Source: Pseudomonadota bacterium (GTDB lineage Bacteria; Pseudomonadota; Gammaproteobacteria; Xanthomonadales; Xanthomonadaceae). Taken from it: a stretch of DNA of 64,000 nucleotides. The position numbers were made by a program, and so were the translations under genes. Positions 51,587-60,546 of this stretch are shown one piece after another. The number at the start of each line of letters is the position of its first letter. The stretch's first letter is position 1. Below the pieces are notes generated by a model. That model saw only the letters and a list, made by a program, of their open reading frames with translations, did not search any database and was not told the DNA's origin. The DNA is taken from positions 1-64,000 of the forward strand of contig JAIUOJ010000002.1 of NCBI GenBank assembly GCA_020161335.1, read 5' to 3'.

Positions 51587-52971
51587 GGATTGCCCTCGTG
51601 CAGGGTGTCGCCGGCGAACGACTGGGCCGCCTGGCGCCGGCGTTCACGCCAGCCGCGCAGCGCCAGAGGCGCGATCGCGATGGCGTTGATCGCATAGATC
51701 AGGCGGAACAGGTACAGGCGCCAGCGCACCGCCCGGTTGTCGAACACGTCGCCGGCCAGCATCGAGATCACCGCCTGCTCCACCTGCCAGTCGTTGCGCG
51801 GCGCCGAGAAGATGCGCTGCATCACCGGCGTGGTGAAGCGGTGGATGAACCACGAGAAGTGCTTCAGGCCGCGGCGCAGGCGCCGGTCCATCGCCTTCTG
51901 CAGCGCGCGTTCGCGCGTCGGCTCGCGCAACGCGCCATCGACCACGTCCGCCGCATGTTCGGCGCTGTTCATGCCCAGGTACACGCCCGACGAGAACACC
52001 GGGTCGATGAAGGCGAAGGCATCGCCCGCCATCACCCAGCCGGGGCCGGCCATGCGCCGGCACTGGTACGAATAGTTGCCGGTGGCATGCACCGGCGCCA
52101 CGCGCTCGGCGCCCTGCATGCGCTCCCACACGGTGGCGGTGCGCTGCAGTGTCTGCATGAGGAACGCTTCGTTGGAACGCGCTTCCTTGCCGCCGCCTCC
52201 ACGCTGCTTCAGGTACTCGGGGAAGCACACCGCGCCGACGCTCATCACGTCGTCGCGCAGCGGGATCAGCCAGTACCAGCCGTGCTCGAAGCGGTCGACG
52301 GTGATGTTGCCGGCGTCGTTGCCGGGACGGCGCTGCACGCCGCGGAAATGGCTGAACAGGGCCGCCGACTGGTGGCGCGTGCTCCTGGCCTTGAGCTTGA
52401 GCCGGTTGCCGAGGAAGGTGTCGCGGCCGCTGGCATCGACGAGGTAGCGAGGGCGGAATGCGAGCGCTTCGCCGCCGGGACCGGTCGCCTGGACCCGCGC
52501 CGGCCGGCCGTCCGCCCCGAAGTCGATGTGGGCCACGCGCACGCGCTCGCGGGCATCCACGCCGCTGGCGCGTGCGTGCGCGAACAGCAGCTGGTCGAAC
52601 TCGGAGCGGCGCACCTGGAAGGCGTGGTCGAACTTCGGGTCGAGCGCGCGATCGAAGCGGAACACGTGGGTGGTGCCGTTGGCGGGGCTGTCGGGGTCGT
52701 GGACCGGGAAATCGGCGCCGGCCTTGTACACGCCGATCGCGCGGACCTGGTCCAGCACGCCGAGGCGCTCGAGGATCGGCAGGTTCATCGGCAGCAGCGA
52801 TTCGCCGATGTGGAAGCGCGGGTGCGCGTCCTTCTCCAGCAGCACCACGCGCCAGCCCTTGCGCGCCAGCAGGGTCGCCGCGGTGCTGCCGGCCGGGCCG
52901 CCACCGATGACCAGCACGTCGCAGTCCTCGGCCGTGGTCGGAGCGGGGGCGGGCGGGGCGGGGCTGGCCAT
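51583..52971 (-). CDS. Flavin-dependent halogenase-like oxidoreductase 1
   Basis: A 462-aa FAD protein from ATG 52971. The FAD-binding GxGxxG is at residues 23-28 (GGGPAG), a Lys sits at 83 in GVYKAGADF where phenolic halogenases have their catalytic lysine, VDASGRDTFLGN is the second FAD motif, and WYWLIP (232-237) matches the WxWxIP halogenase signature. GWVMAGDAFAFIDPVFSSGV is the third FAD motif. Xanthomonadins are brominated, so this may be a halogenase, but such clusters' homologues are not biochemically proven. The short hydrophobic stretch near the end (LYLFRLIYAINAIAIAPLAL) could touch the membrane. Divergent from the ACP gene. Confidence 0.83.
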   Translation of the reverse strand: MASPAPPAPAPTTAEDCDVLVIGGGPAGSTAATLLARKGWRVVLLEKDAHPRFHIGESLLPMNLPILERLGVLDQVRAIGVYKAGADFPVHDPDSPANGTTHVFRFDRALDPKFDHAFQVRRSEFDQLLFAHARASGVDARERVRVAHIDFGADGRPARVQATGPGGEALAFRPRYLVDASGRDTFLGNRLKLKARSTRHQSAALFSHFRGVQRRPGNDAGNITVDRFEHGWYWLIPLRDDVMSVGAVCFPEYLKQRGGGGKEARSNEAFLMQTLQRTATVWERMQGAERVAPVHATGNYSYQCRRMAGPGWVMAGDAFAFIDPVFSSGVYLGMNSAEHAADVVDGALREPTRERALQKAMDRRLRRGLKHFSWFIHRFTTPVMQRIFSAPRNDWQVEQAVISMLAGDVFDNRAVRWRLYLFRLIYAINAIAIAPLALRGWRERRRQAAQSFAGDTLHEGNP

Positions 52972-53135
52972 CCTGTGCGGGTCTGCCGGGGCATCTGCGG
53001 TTGCGGGTGCGCATGATAGCGGACCGTCGCCGCCGCCCCGGTGGGCGGTCCCGGTGCGCCCTGCGGCCCGGGGCGCTTGCGCCGGGCGGCGCGATGCCGG
53101 AAGGTGGCGACCCCGTCCGGACGAGCCCACCGCCG

Positions 53136-53405
53136 ATGTCCCCGCAAACCGATGCCGAACGTGAACTGGCCGCCCTGCTGGTCGAGAGCCTGAACCTGGA
53201 TGGCGTCGACGCCGCCGGGATCGACCCGGAGGCGCCGCTGTTCAACGCCGGCCTTGGCCTGGATTCGATCGACGCGCTGGAACTGGCGCTGGCGATCAGC
53301 AAGCGCTACGGCTTCCAGCTGCGCTCGGACAACGAGGAGAACCGGCGCATCTTCGCCTCGCTGCGCGCGCTGTCGGCGCACGTCGAAGAGCACCGCACCG
53401 CTTGA
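53136..53405 (+). CDS. Acyl carrier protein of the aryl-polyene cluster
   Basis: An 89-aa carrier protein from ATG 53136 (no strong ribosome site; an in-frame ATG at 53094 would add 14 residues). The attachment site is Ser44 in GLGLDSIDALELALA. It holds the growing chain as a thioester on phosphopantetheine, added by a transferase such as that at 22 kb. It starts 165 nt from the divergent halogenase-like gene, so the promoter of the right-hand operon lies in this gap. Confidence 0.9.
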   Translation: MSPQTDAERELAALLVESLNLDGVDAAGIDPEAPLFNAGLGLDSIDALELALAISKRYGFQLRSDNEENRRIFASLRALSAHVEEHRTA

Positions 53406-54082
53406 CCCTCGCGCTGCAGGTCGGGCTGGCGATCGCGTACGCGCTGCTGGCGCACGCGGCCAGCGCGGGCAGCGTGCACGCGGCGCTGGCGGCGCTGCTG
53501 GTGCTGGTGGCGCTGGTGCTGGCGGCGCCCATGCTGCAGCCCCGGGCCTGGGCCTGGGCGCTCGCCGCGCTGCTGGCTGCCGGCGCCTGGGCGCTGCACC
53601 GCGCCGGCTTGTCGATGGTGCCGCTGCTGCTGGTGCCGGTGGCATTCGTGTGGCTGGTGGCCTGGGTGTTCGCGCGCAGCCTGCGCCGCGACCGGGTGCC
53701 GCTGATCCTGCGCATCGTGTCCGGCATCGACGGCGTGCCGCCGGCGCAGGTGCCGGCCGATGTCGCCGCCTATGCGCGCGGCCTGACCGCCGCCTGGGCC
53801 TGGGTGCTGCTGCTGCTGGGCGTGGCCAACCTGGTGCTGGCGCTGCTCGCCACCCCGGGCGGCCTGCTCGACCAGGTCGGCCTGGCGTCGCCGTGGCCGA
53901 TCACGCGCACGCAGTGGTCGTGGTTCGCGAACCTGCTGAACTATGGCGTGGTCGGCGGTTTCTTCGTGCTCGAGTTCCAGTTCCGGCGCCTGAAGTTCCC
54001 GGCGCGCGACCACGGGTTCCTCGATTTCATGCGACGCATGGGCAGGCTGGGCCCGGCCTTCTGGCGTGACCTGCTGCGCTGA
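53402..54082 (+). CDS. COG4648-type membrane protein of aryl-polyene clusters
   Basis: A 226-aa membrane protein. The start is a TTG at 53402 overlapping the ACP stop by 4 nt (TTGA), an unusual start implied by coupling. About seven hydrophobic segments; the family segment FARSLRRDRVPLILRIVSGI and the C-terminal EFQFRRLKFPARDHGFLDFM with basic cluster. Function unknown; homologues occur consistently beside the ACP in xanthomonadin and aryl-polyene loci. Confidence 0.83.
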   Translation: MTLALQVGLAIAYALLAHAASAGSVHAALAALLVLVALVLAAPMLQPRAWAWALAALLAAGAWALHRAGLSMVPLLLVPVAFVWLVAWVFARSLRRDRVPLILRIVSGIDGVPPAQVPADVAAYARGLTAAWAWVLLLLGVANLVLALLATPGGLLDQVGLASPWPITRTQWSWFANLLNYGVVGGFFVLEFQFRRLKFPARDHGFLDFMRRMGRLGPAFWRDLLR

Positions 54083-54180
54083 ACGGCCACGCCTTCAGCC
54101 GCCGCGGCCGGGCGCGACGGTATCCTGTGCCGCCAAATCCATTGGAAACCCGCGATGCCGGTGAGGCCAGGGCGACGCGC

Positions 54181-54912
54181 ATGCGCGTGATGTGGTCGAT
54201 CTACAACGCGATCATGTTCGCGCTGATCATGCTGTGGACCGCCGCGTGGATCTCGGCGGCCCTGCTGGCGCGCGCGTGCGGCGCCGGCGAGGATTTCGCG
54301 CTGCGCATGGCTGCGCGCGGCTGGGCGCCGGGCGTGCTGCTCGGCGCCGGCGTGCGCCTGCGGGTCGAAGGCCTGGAGCGGGTGGACTGGTCGCGGCCTT
54401 ACCTGTTCGTGGCCAACCACCAGTCGGTGATCGACAACGCCGCGCTGTTCCGCGCGCTGCCGGTGCCGGTGCGTTTCCTGCTCAAGGCCGAGATGGCGCG
54501 CGTGCCGTTCCTGGGCTGGTATGCGCGCGCCACCGGGATGCTGTTCATCATCCGCGACGCGCGCCGCTCCGGCCCGCTTTTGCGCCGCGAAGCGGCCGCG
54601 TTGCTGGCCGCGGGCCATGGCCTGTGCCTGTTCCCCGAGGGCACGCGCAGCCTCACCGGCGAAGTGGCGCCGTTCAAGTCGGGCGCGCTGCAGGCGGCGA
54701 TCGACGCCGGCGTGGCGATCGTGCCCGTCGCGCTGCAGGGCGCGGGCCGGGTGCTGCCGGTGGGCGGGATTTCCGGCGCCCGGCCGGGGCCGATCCGGGT
54801 CGGCATCGGCGTGCCGCTGGAGACACGGGTCGACGGCGCGCCGGTGCCGCGCCAGGCGCTGGCCGATCGCGCGCATGCCGACGTGCTGGCGATGCTGCGG
54901 CAATGGGCGTGA
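54181..54912 (+). CDS. PlsC-type acyltransferase (1-acylglycerol-phosphate acyltransferase fold)
   Basis: A 243-aa membrane-anchored acyltransferase from ATG 54181; a GTG at 54127 would add 18 residues. N-terminal helix (AIMFALIMLWTAAWISAALL), catalytic NHQSVID (H-x4-D), and FPEGTRS motif. In aryl-polyene clusters such enzymes are thought to attach the polyene acyl chain to a glycerol or lipid carrier. Substrate is inferred. Begins 98 nt after the membrane-protein stop. Confidence 0.88.
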   Translation: MRVMWSIYNAIMFALIMLWTAAWISAALLARACGAGEDFALRMAARGWAPGVLLGAGVRLRVEGLERVDWSRPYLFVANHQSVIDNAALFRALPVPVRFLLKAEMARVPFLGWYARATGMLFIIRDARRSGPLLRREAAALLAAGHGLCLFPEGTRSLTGEVAPFKSGALQAAIDAGVAIVPVALQGAGRVLPVGGISGARPGPIRVGIGVPLETRVDGAPVPRQALADRAHADVLAMLRQWA

Positions 54913-54922
54913 GGCGGGTACC

Positions 54923-55243
54923 GTGGAGATCGTGATCGGCCATGACCATCCCAGCCTGCCCGGGCACTTCCCCGGGCGCCCGGTGGTGCCGGGCGTGGTC
55001 GTGCTCGACCGCGTGGTCGCCGCGCTCGAACAGGCGCACGGGCCGCTGCCGCCGCTGCGCCTGCCGCAGGTGAAGTTCCTGCAGCCGCTGCTGCCGGGCG
55101 AGGCGGCGCGGATCGAGTTCGCGCCCGCATCCGTGGCCTCGTCCGTGCCCGGCGAACGACGCTGGCGCTTCCACGTGCTGCGCGGACACGCGACAATCGC
55201 CAGCGGGGAGATCGTGGCAGGGCCGGTGGAGAGCGATGCGTGA
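54923..55243 (+). CDS. Hot-dog fold dehydratase, ApeI-like
   Basis: A 106-aa protein from GTG 54923, preceded by gaggcggg. The motif HPSLPGHFPGRPVVPGVVVL with its His and GHFPG is the FabA/FabZ/ApeI signature. It should dehydrate 3-hydroxyacyl-ACP in polyene extension together with the second hot-dog protein at 59.2 kb. It starts 10 nt after the PlsC-type gene. The stop lies within a 14-bp tandem repeat. Confidence 0.85.
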   Translation: MEIVIGHDHPSLPGHFPGRPVVPGVVVLDRVVAALEQAHGPLPPLRLPQVKFLQPLLPGEAARIEFAPASVASSVPGERRWRFHVLRGHATIASGEIVAGPVESDA

Positions 55244-55323
55244 GCGTGCACGCGTGAGCATGCGCCGACGAGCGCGCACCCATGAGCGCGTATCAATGAG
55301 CGTGCATCCATGAGCGTGGACTG
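55240..55323 (+). repeat. Six tandem 14-bp units between two cluster genes
   Basis: Six exact-length 14-bp units start at 55240, 55254, 55268, 55282, 55296 and 55310 with consensus RTGAGCGTGCAYSC; unit 3 begins acg, and the last unit is conserved only in its first nine bases. Every unit except the third contains overlapping start and stop (ATGA or GTGA). The first holds the ApeI-like stop codon and the last the start of the LpxL-like gene. Confidence 0.92.
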
Positions 55324-56323
55324 GAAGCAGCGGCCGGAGGGTGGCGGGCGCTTCGCCATGTGGCTGTTGCGCACGATCGCGCGCCACGGCGGGCGCCCGG
55401 TCGCGCGCGTGCTGCTGTACCCGATCACCCTGTATTTCCTGTTCCGGCGCGGGCCCGAGCGGCGCGCGTCGATCGCTTTCCTCGATCGCGCGCTGGGCCG
55501 TCCGGCGACGCTGGCCGACGGCGCGCGCCACGTGCACACCTTCGCCTCGACCATCCTCGACCGGCTGTTCCTGCTCGACGGCGAGGAGCGCCGCTTCCGG
55601 ATCGACGTGCATGGCGTCGAGGCGCTGGCGGCGAAGGTGGACGAAGGCCGCGGCGTGCTGCTGTTCGGCTCGCACCTGGGCAGCTTCGAGGTGATGCGCG
55701 TGCTCTCGCGCCAGCGTCCCGGCCTGAAGCTGCGGGTGGTGCTGGACAAGGCCCACAGCCGCGCGCTGACGCAACTGCTGGACGCGCTGGCGCCGGAGAT
55801 CGCCGCCGGCGTGATCGACGCCAGCCAGGACGGTCCGGCGCTGATGCTGCAGATCCAGCAGGCCGCCAGCGAGGGCGCGCTGGTCGCGCTGCTGGTCGAC
55901 CGCACCCTGCCCGGGCAGCCCTCGGTGCAGGTGCCCTTCCTCGGCGCGCCGGCGCCGTTCCCGCTGGCGCCGTGGCAGATGGCGGCGGTGCTGAAGGTGC
56001 CGGTGATGCTCGGTTTCGGCCTGTATCGGGGAGGCAACCGCTACGAACTGGCGTTCGAGGCGTTCAGCGAAGGGCTCGACCTGCCGCGCGGGCGTCGCGA
56101 CGCCGCGCTGGCCGCGCTCATCGCCGGTTACGCCGCGCGGCTGGAACATCATGCGCGGCGGGCTCCCTACAACTGGTTCAACTTCTACGATTTCTGGCAT
56201 GTCGACGAACAACTCCACCACGCCGTCCCTTCCGCGCCCGGCACCGCGCGCCCGCTGGCGCTGGCTGGCGATGGGCCTGCTGGCGATCGCGCCGTCGGCG
56301 TGGGCACAGGCCGCCCTCGATAG
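55310..56323 (+). CDS. LpxL/HtrB-type lysophospholipid acyltransferase
   Basis: A 337-aa inner-membrane acyltransferase. LFGSHLGSFEVMR (H-x4-E type active site), DKAHSRALTQLL and the C-terminal YNWFNFYDFW are typical of LpxL-like proteins in aryl-polyene clusters. The frame runs 125 nt into the next gene; its last about 40 residues follow YNWFNFYDFW and look unconserved. The ATG at 55310 is the last of the 14-bp repeat units. Confidence 0.87.
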   Translation: MSVDWKQRPEGGGRFAMWLLRTIARHGGRPVARVLLYPITLYFLFRRGPERRASIAFLDRALGRPATLADGARHVHTFASTILDRLFLLDGEERRFRIDVHGVEALAAKVDEGRGVLLFGSHLGSFEVMRVLSRQRPGLKLRVVLDKAHSRALTQLLDALAPEIAAGVIDASQDGPALMLQIQQAASEGALVALLVDRTLPGQPSVQVPFLGAPAPFPLAPWQMAAVLKVPVMLGFGLYRGGNRYELAFEAFSEGLDLPRGRRDAALAALIAGYAARLEHHARRAPYNWFNFYDFWHVDEQLHHAVPSAPGTARPLALAGDGPAGDRAVGVGTGRPR

Positions 56324-56873
56324 CGATGCGCTGCTGCGCGCGCTGGCGCGCCCGGCGCCGGCGGCCACGGCCTTCGTCGAAGTGCGCGACTCGCCGATGC
56401 TGAAGGCGCCGCTGCGCGTGTCCGGCGAGTACCGCCGTCCCGATGCCACCACCCTGGTGCGCGAGGTGCGCGCGCCCTATGCCGAGACCACCACCCTGCG
56501 CGGCGGCGAGGCGATCATCGCCCGGGCAGGCCGCGCGCCGCGCACGCTCGCGCTGTCGCGCGTGCCGGAACTGGCCGCCCTGCAGTCCAGTTTCGGCGCG
56601 CTGCTGGCCGGCGACGCCGACGCGCTGCGCGCGCACTACCGCATCGATGCGCAGGGCACGCGCGAACGCTGGACGATGCAACTCGTGCCGCGCGACGCCA
56701 GGCTGGCGGCGAAGCTGCGCGGCATCGTGCTGCACGGCGATGGCGACGACCTGCGCTGCATCGAGACCACGCCGGCGAAGGGCGAGGTGCAGCGCACGCT
56801 GATGGGCGCCACCGCGCAGGCGGTCGGTGCCGGCGCCGACATCGCCGCGCTCTGCCGCGGCACCGCCGGCTGA
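56199..56873 (+). CDS. LolA-like outer-membrane lipoprotein carrier protein
   Basis: A 224-aa exported protein from ATG 56199, with a signal peptide ending near AWAQA. The LolA-like core (SDALLRALARP, then LRVSGEYRRPD and TTLVREVRAPYAE) fits the family. In aryl-polyene clusters such proteins probably chaperone the lipid-linked pigment across the periplasm. The first 125 nt overlap the end of the LpxL-like frame. It is followed by the MMPL gene with TGATG overlap. Confidence 0.82.
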   Translation: MSTNNSTTPSLPRPAPRARWRWLAMGLLAIAPSAWAQAALDSDALLRALARPAPAATAFVEVRDSPMLKAPLRVSGEYRRPDATTLVREVRAPYAETTTLRGGEAIIARAGRAPRTLALSRVPELAALQSSFGALLAGDADALRAHYRIDAQGTRERWTMQLVPRDARLAAKLRGIVLHGDGDDLRCIETTPAKGEVQRTLMGATAQAVGAGADIAALCRGTAG

Positions 56874-59224
56874 TGCCGTCGCCGGCCGGGCGGCTGCTCG
56901 CGGCGCTGGCGTGGCTGGCGCTGCTGGCCGTTGCGGGGTGGTGGCTCGCCCAGCACCTGTCCTTCAGCACCGACCTGCGCCGCTTCCTGCCCGATCCGCG
57001 CACGCCGGAGCAGACGCTGCTGATCGAGGAACTCGGCGAGGGGCCGGGGTCGCGCCTGCTGCTGGTGGCGCTGTCGGGCGACGACGCGGAAACGCTGGCC
57101 GCGCAGTCGCAGGCGATGCAGGCGACGCTGTCGGCCGACGCGCGCTTCGCCTTCGTCGCCAACGGCGGCAGCCTCGGCCTCGACGCGATCCCCGAACGCC
57201 TGCGCCCGTACCGCTACCTGCTGTCGCCGACGCTCGACGCGCAGCCGCTCGACGTCGACTACCTGCGCGAGGAACTGCAGGCACGCGTGCAGGACCTCGG
57301 CTCGCCCGCCGCCGACCTGGTCGAGCCGCTGCTGCCGTCCGATCCCACGCTGGAAACACTGCGCCTGGCCGAAGGCTGGCTGCCGCCGCATGCGCCGCAG
57401 ACGCGGCACGACGCCTGGTTCGACGCCGCGGGCAGGCAGGCCCTGCTGCTGGCCGAGACGCGCGCGCCGGGGTTCGACCCGGATGGCCAGCGCCAGGCCG
57501 TCGACGCGATCCGCGCCGCGTTCGAGGCCGCGCGCGGCGACGGCGCGTCGCAGCTGGAGATCAGCGGTCCCGGTGCGTTCTCGGTCGAGATCGGCGGCCG
57601 CACCGAACGCGAAGCGCGCTGGATCGGCACCGTCGACACCGTCGGCCTGATCCTGCTGCTGCTGGTGGCGTACCGCAGCTGGCGCATCCCGCTGCTGGGC
57701 GTGCTGCCGCTGGCGAGCGCGGGGCTGGCGGGCCTGGCCGTGGTCGCGCTGCTGTTCGGTGACCGCGTGCACGGCATCACCATCGCCTTCGGCTTCACCC
57801 TGATCGGCGTGGTGCAGGACTACCCGATCCATTTCTTCAGCCACCAGCACGCGGGGCTGTCACCGTGGCGCAACGTGCGCGCGCTGTGGCCGACGCTGGC
57901 GACCGGCGTCGCCGCCACCTGCATCGCCTATGTCACCTTCCTGTTTTCCGGCGTCGACGGCTTGCGCCAGCTCGCGGTGTTCACCATCGTCGCGCTGGCG
58001 ACCGCGGCGCTGTGCACGCGCTACCTGCTGCCGGGACTGGTCGATCCGGCGCCGCGCGACCCCGCCGCCTCGCCGCGGCTGCTCGCGCTGTGGCGCGCGA
58101 TCGAGCGCCTGCCGCGGCCGCGCGGATCGCTGTTGGTGCTGGCGCTCGCCGCGCTGGCGGTGGTCGCGCTGCGACCGGGCGACTTCTGGCAGAACGACCT
58201 GTCGAAGCTGACCCCGGTGCCGGCGCCGCTGCTGCAGCGCGACGCGCAGCTGCGCGCCGAACTCGGCGCGCCCGACGTGCGCTACGTGCTGGCGCTGACC
58301 GCGCCGGATGCACAGGCCGCGCTGGCGGGCAGCGAAGGCCTGCGACCCGCGCTCGACGCGCTGGTGGCGCGTGGTGCGATCGACGGTTACGACATGGCCG
58401 CGCGCTACCTGCCCAGCGCGGCGACCCAGCGCGCGCGCCAGCAGCAGCTGCCCGCAGGCGACGCGCTGCGCACGATGCTCGACGCGGCGCTGGCCGACTC
58501 GCCGTTCCGCGCCGATGCGTTCGAGGACTTCGTTGCCGACGTCGCGCGCGCGCGCACGGCACTGCCGCTGCAGCCGCGCGACCTCGACGGCACGCCGCTG
58601 GCGACCAGCGTGTCCGGCCTGCTGGTCGGCGGCGACGGCCACGCCACGGCGCTGGTGTCGCTGAGTGGCCTGGAGGACGTCGGCGCGGTCGCGCAGGCAG
58701 CCTCGGCGCACGGGGCACGCCTGCTCGACCTCAAGCAGGCCTCGGAATCGCTGGTGGCCGACTACCGCGCGCGCATCCTCGCCTCGCTGGCGGTCGCGGC
58801 GCTGCTGCTGGTGGCCACCGTCTGGATCGCGCTGCGCACGCCGCGCCGAGTGCTGCGCGTGCTGCTGCCGATGGCGCTGACCACGCTGCTGATCCTCGCC
58901 GTGCTGCGCGGCTTCGGCGTGGAGCTCACCCTGTTCCACCTGGTCTCGCTGATCCTCGCCGCTGGGCTTGGCCTCGACTATGCGCTGTTCTTCGAACACG
59001 CCGGCGACAGCCGCGACGACCAGCTGCGCACCCTGCACGCGGTGATCGTGTGCAGCCTGATGACGCTATTGGTGTTCAGCCTGCTCGCGCTGTCGTCGAT
59101 TCCGGTGTTGCGCGCCATCGGCAGTACCGTCGCGCTCGGCGTGCTGCTCAATTTCGTGCTGTCGCTGCTGATCGCGCGCGCGCCCGCAGCGCGAGTCCTG
59201 CCCATGGGCGGAACGACGGCATGA
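56873..59224 (+). CDS. MMPL/RND-family exporter of the aryl-polyene cluster
   Basis: A 783-aa polytopic membrane protein with two sets of about six helices and two large periplasmic loops. First core VVALLFGDRVHGITIAFGFT followed by GVVQDYPIHFFSHQ; second LAAGLGLDYALFFEHAGDSR. The D-Y residue pairs in the helices are the proton-relay type of MMPL proteins. It likely moves the polyene lipid across the inner membrane. ATG 56873 overlaps the preceding TGA. Confidence 0.89.
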   Translation: MPSPAGRLLAALAWLALLAVAGWWLAQHLSFSTDLRRFLPDPRTPEQTLLIEELGEGPGSRLLLVALSGDDAETLAAQSQAMQATLSADARFAFVANGGSLGLDAIPERLRPYRYLLSPTLDAQPLDVDYLREELQARVQDLGSPAADLVEPLLPSDPTLETLRLAEGWLPPHAPQTRHDAWFDAAGRQALLLAETRAPGFDPDGQRQAVDAIRAAFEAARGDGASQLEISGPGAFSVEIGGRTEREARWIGTVDTVGLILLLLVAYRSWRIPLLGVLPLASAGLAGLAVVALLFGDRVHGITIAFGFTLIGVVQDYPIHFFSHQHAGLSPWRNVRALWPTLATGVAATCIAYVTFLFSGVDGLRQLAVFTIVALATAALCTRYLLPGLVDPAPRDPAASPRLLALWRAIERLPRPRGSLLVLALAALAVVALRPGDFWQNDLSKLTPVPAPLLQRDAQLRAELGAPDVRYVLALTAPDAQAALAGSEGLRPALDALVARGAIDGYDMAARYLPSAATQRARQQQLPAGDALRTMLDAALADSPFRADAFEDFVADVARARTALPLQPRDLDGTPLATSVSGLLVGGDGHATALVSLSGLEDVGAVAQAASAHGARLLDLKQASESLVADYRARILASLAVAALLLVATVWIALRTPRRVLRVLLPMALTTLLILAVLRGFGVELTLFHLVSLILAAGLGLDYALFFEHAGDSRDDQLRTLHAVIVCSLMTLLVFSLLALSSIPVLRAIGSTVALGVLLNFVLSLLIARAPAARVLPMGGTTA

Positions 59225-59652
59225 TCGTCGCGCGCGCCGAGATCGAGACCCTCATCCCGCACAAGCACGGCATGTGCCTGTGGGACGAGGTGCTGGAATG
59301 GGATGCGCAGCGCATCCGCCTGCGGGCGCTGAACCACCGCGGCCCCGCGCACCCGTTGCGCAGCGACGGCCAGCTGCGCGCGCTGCACCTGTGCGAGTAC
59401 GGCGCGCAGGCGATGGCGGTGCACGGTGGGCTGGTTGCGCGCGAACGGGGCGGCGTCGCGCCGCAGGGCATGCTCGTGGCCCTGCGCGACGTGCGCCTGC
59501 ACGCGACCCGCATCGACACCTTCGCTGGCGCCCTGGTGTGTGGGGCCGAATGCCTTGCCGCCAGCGCCACCAGCCAGCAGTACGCCTTCCGCATCCACCA
59601 CGCCGATGCACTGCTGGCCGAAGGCCGCGCCACGGTGATGCTGGGCGCGTGA
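59221..59652 (+). CDS. Hot-dog fold 3-hydroxyacyl-ACP dehydratase, ApeP-like
   Basis: A 143-aa protein from ATG 59221, overlapping the MMPL stop (ATGA). It begins EIETLIPHKHGMCLWDEV, the pattern of ApeP-type dehydratases (P-H-x-x-x-M-x-L), and has HLCEYGAQAMAVHGG, the second active-site segment. It probably pairs with the ApeI-like protein to make each double bond. Confidence 0.86.
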   Translation: MIVARAEIETLIPHKHGMCLWDEVLEWDAQRIRLRALNHRGPAHPLRSDGQLRALHLCEYGAQAMAVHGGLVARERGGVAPQGMLVALRDVRLHATRIDTFAGALVCGAECLAASATSQQYAFRIHHADALLAEGRATVMLGA

Positions 59653-59729
59653 GCGCGCGGCGGACGGGACCGCGCGTGGAATCGTCCGCCGCGGCGGCAT
59701 AATCGGCCGATTCCTGAAGCGGAGACACG

Positions 59730-60449
59730 ATGAAACGGGCGCTGGTGACGGGTGGCAGTGGCGACATCGGTGGCGCGATCTGCCGCCGGCTGGCGGCGGA
59801 GGGCCTGCACGTGGTCGTGCACGCGAATGCGAATCGGGCGCGCGCCGAGGCGGTGGTGGCGGAGATCGTCGCCAGCGGCGGCAGCGCGGAGGCGGTGGCC
59901 TTCGACGTGGCCGATGGCGAGGCGACGCGCGCCGCGGTCGAGGCGCTGCTGGCCGCGGGGCCGGTGCAGGTGGTGGTGAACAACGCCGGCATCCACGACG
60001 ACGCGCCGATGGCGGGCATGACCGAGGCGCAGTGGAAGCGCGTGGTCGACGTGTCGCTGCACGGCTTCTTCCATGTCACCCAGCCGCTGCTGCTGCCGAT
60101 GGCGCGCACGCGCTGGGGGCGGATCGTCAGCGTGTCGTCGGTGGCGGCGGTGCTCGGCAACCGCGGCCAGGCGAACTACGCCGCGGCCAAGGCGGCGCTG
60201 CACGGGGCGACCAAGTCGCTGGCGCGCGAGATGGGCTCGCGCGGCATCACCGTGAACGTGATTGCACCGGGCGTGATCGCCGGGGCGATGGCCGAGTCGG
60301 CCTTCCCCGAGGACCGGGTGAAGCAGCTGGTCCCCGCCGGGCGCGCCGGCACGCCGGAGGAGGTGGCGGCGCTGGTCGGCTTCCTGTGCTCGGACGCGGC
60401 CGGCTACGTCAACGGCCAGGTGATCGGCATCGACGGCGGCATGAGCTGA
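59730..60449 (+). CDS. 3-ketoacyl-ACP reductase (FabG-type SDR)
   Basis: A 239-aa short-chain dehydrogenase. Motifs: TGGSGDIGGAICRRLAAEG (NADP site), NNAGIHDDAPM, the catalytic Ser in SVSSVAAVLG and YAAAKAAL (Tyr-x3-Lys), and PGVIAGAMAES. It reduces the 3-ketoacyl intermediate before dehydration in polyene extension. 77 nt after the ApeP-like gene with tgaagcggag upstream. Confidence 0.93.
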   Translation: MKRALVTGGSGDIGGAICRRLAAEGLHVVVHANANRARAEAVVAEIVASGGSAEAVAFDVADGEATRAAVEALLAAGPVQVVVNNAGIHDDAPMAGMTEAQWKRVVDVSLHGFFHVTQPLLLPMARTRWGRIVSVSSVAAVLGNRGQANYAAAKAALHGATKSLAREMGSRGITVNVIAPGVIAGAMAESAFPEDRVKQLVPAGRAGTPEEVAALVGFLCSDAAGYVNGQVIGIDGGMS

Positions 60450-60546
60450 GCCGACGGTCGGGCCGGCGCCGCGGCTTGGCGATCCATTCACGTTCAGCGG
60501 CGGATCATCGCCGGGACACGGAGAGATCCTCCACAGGAGAGACACC

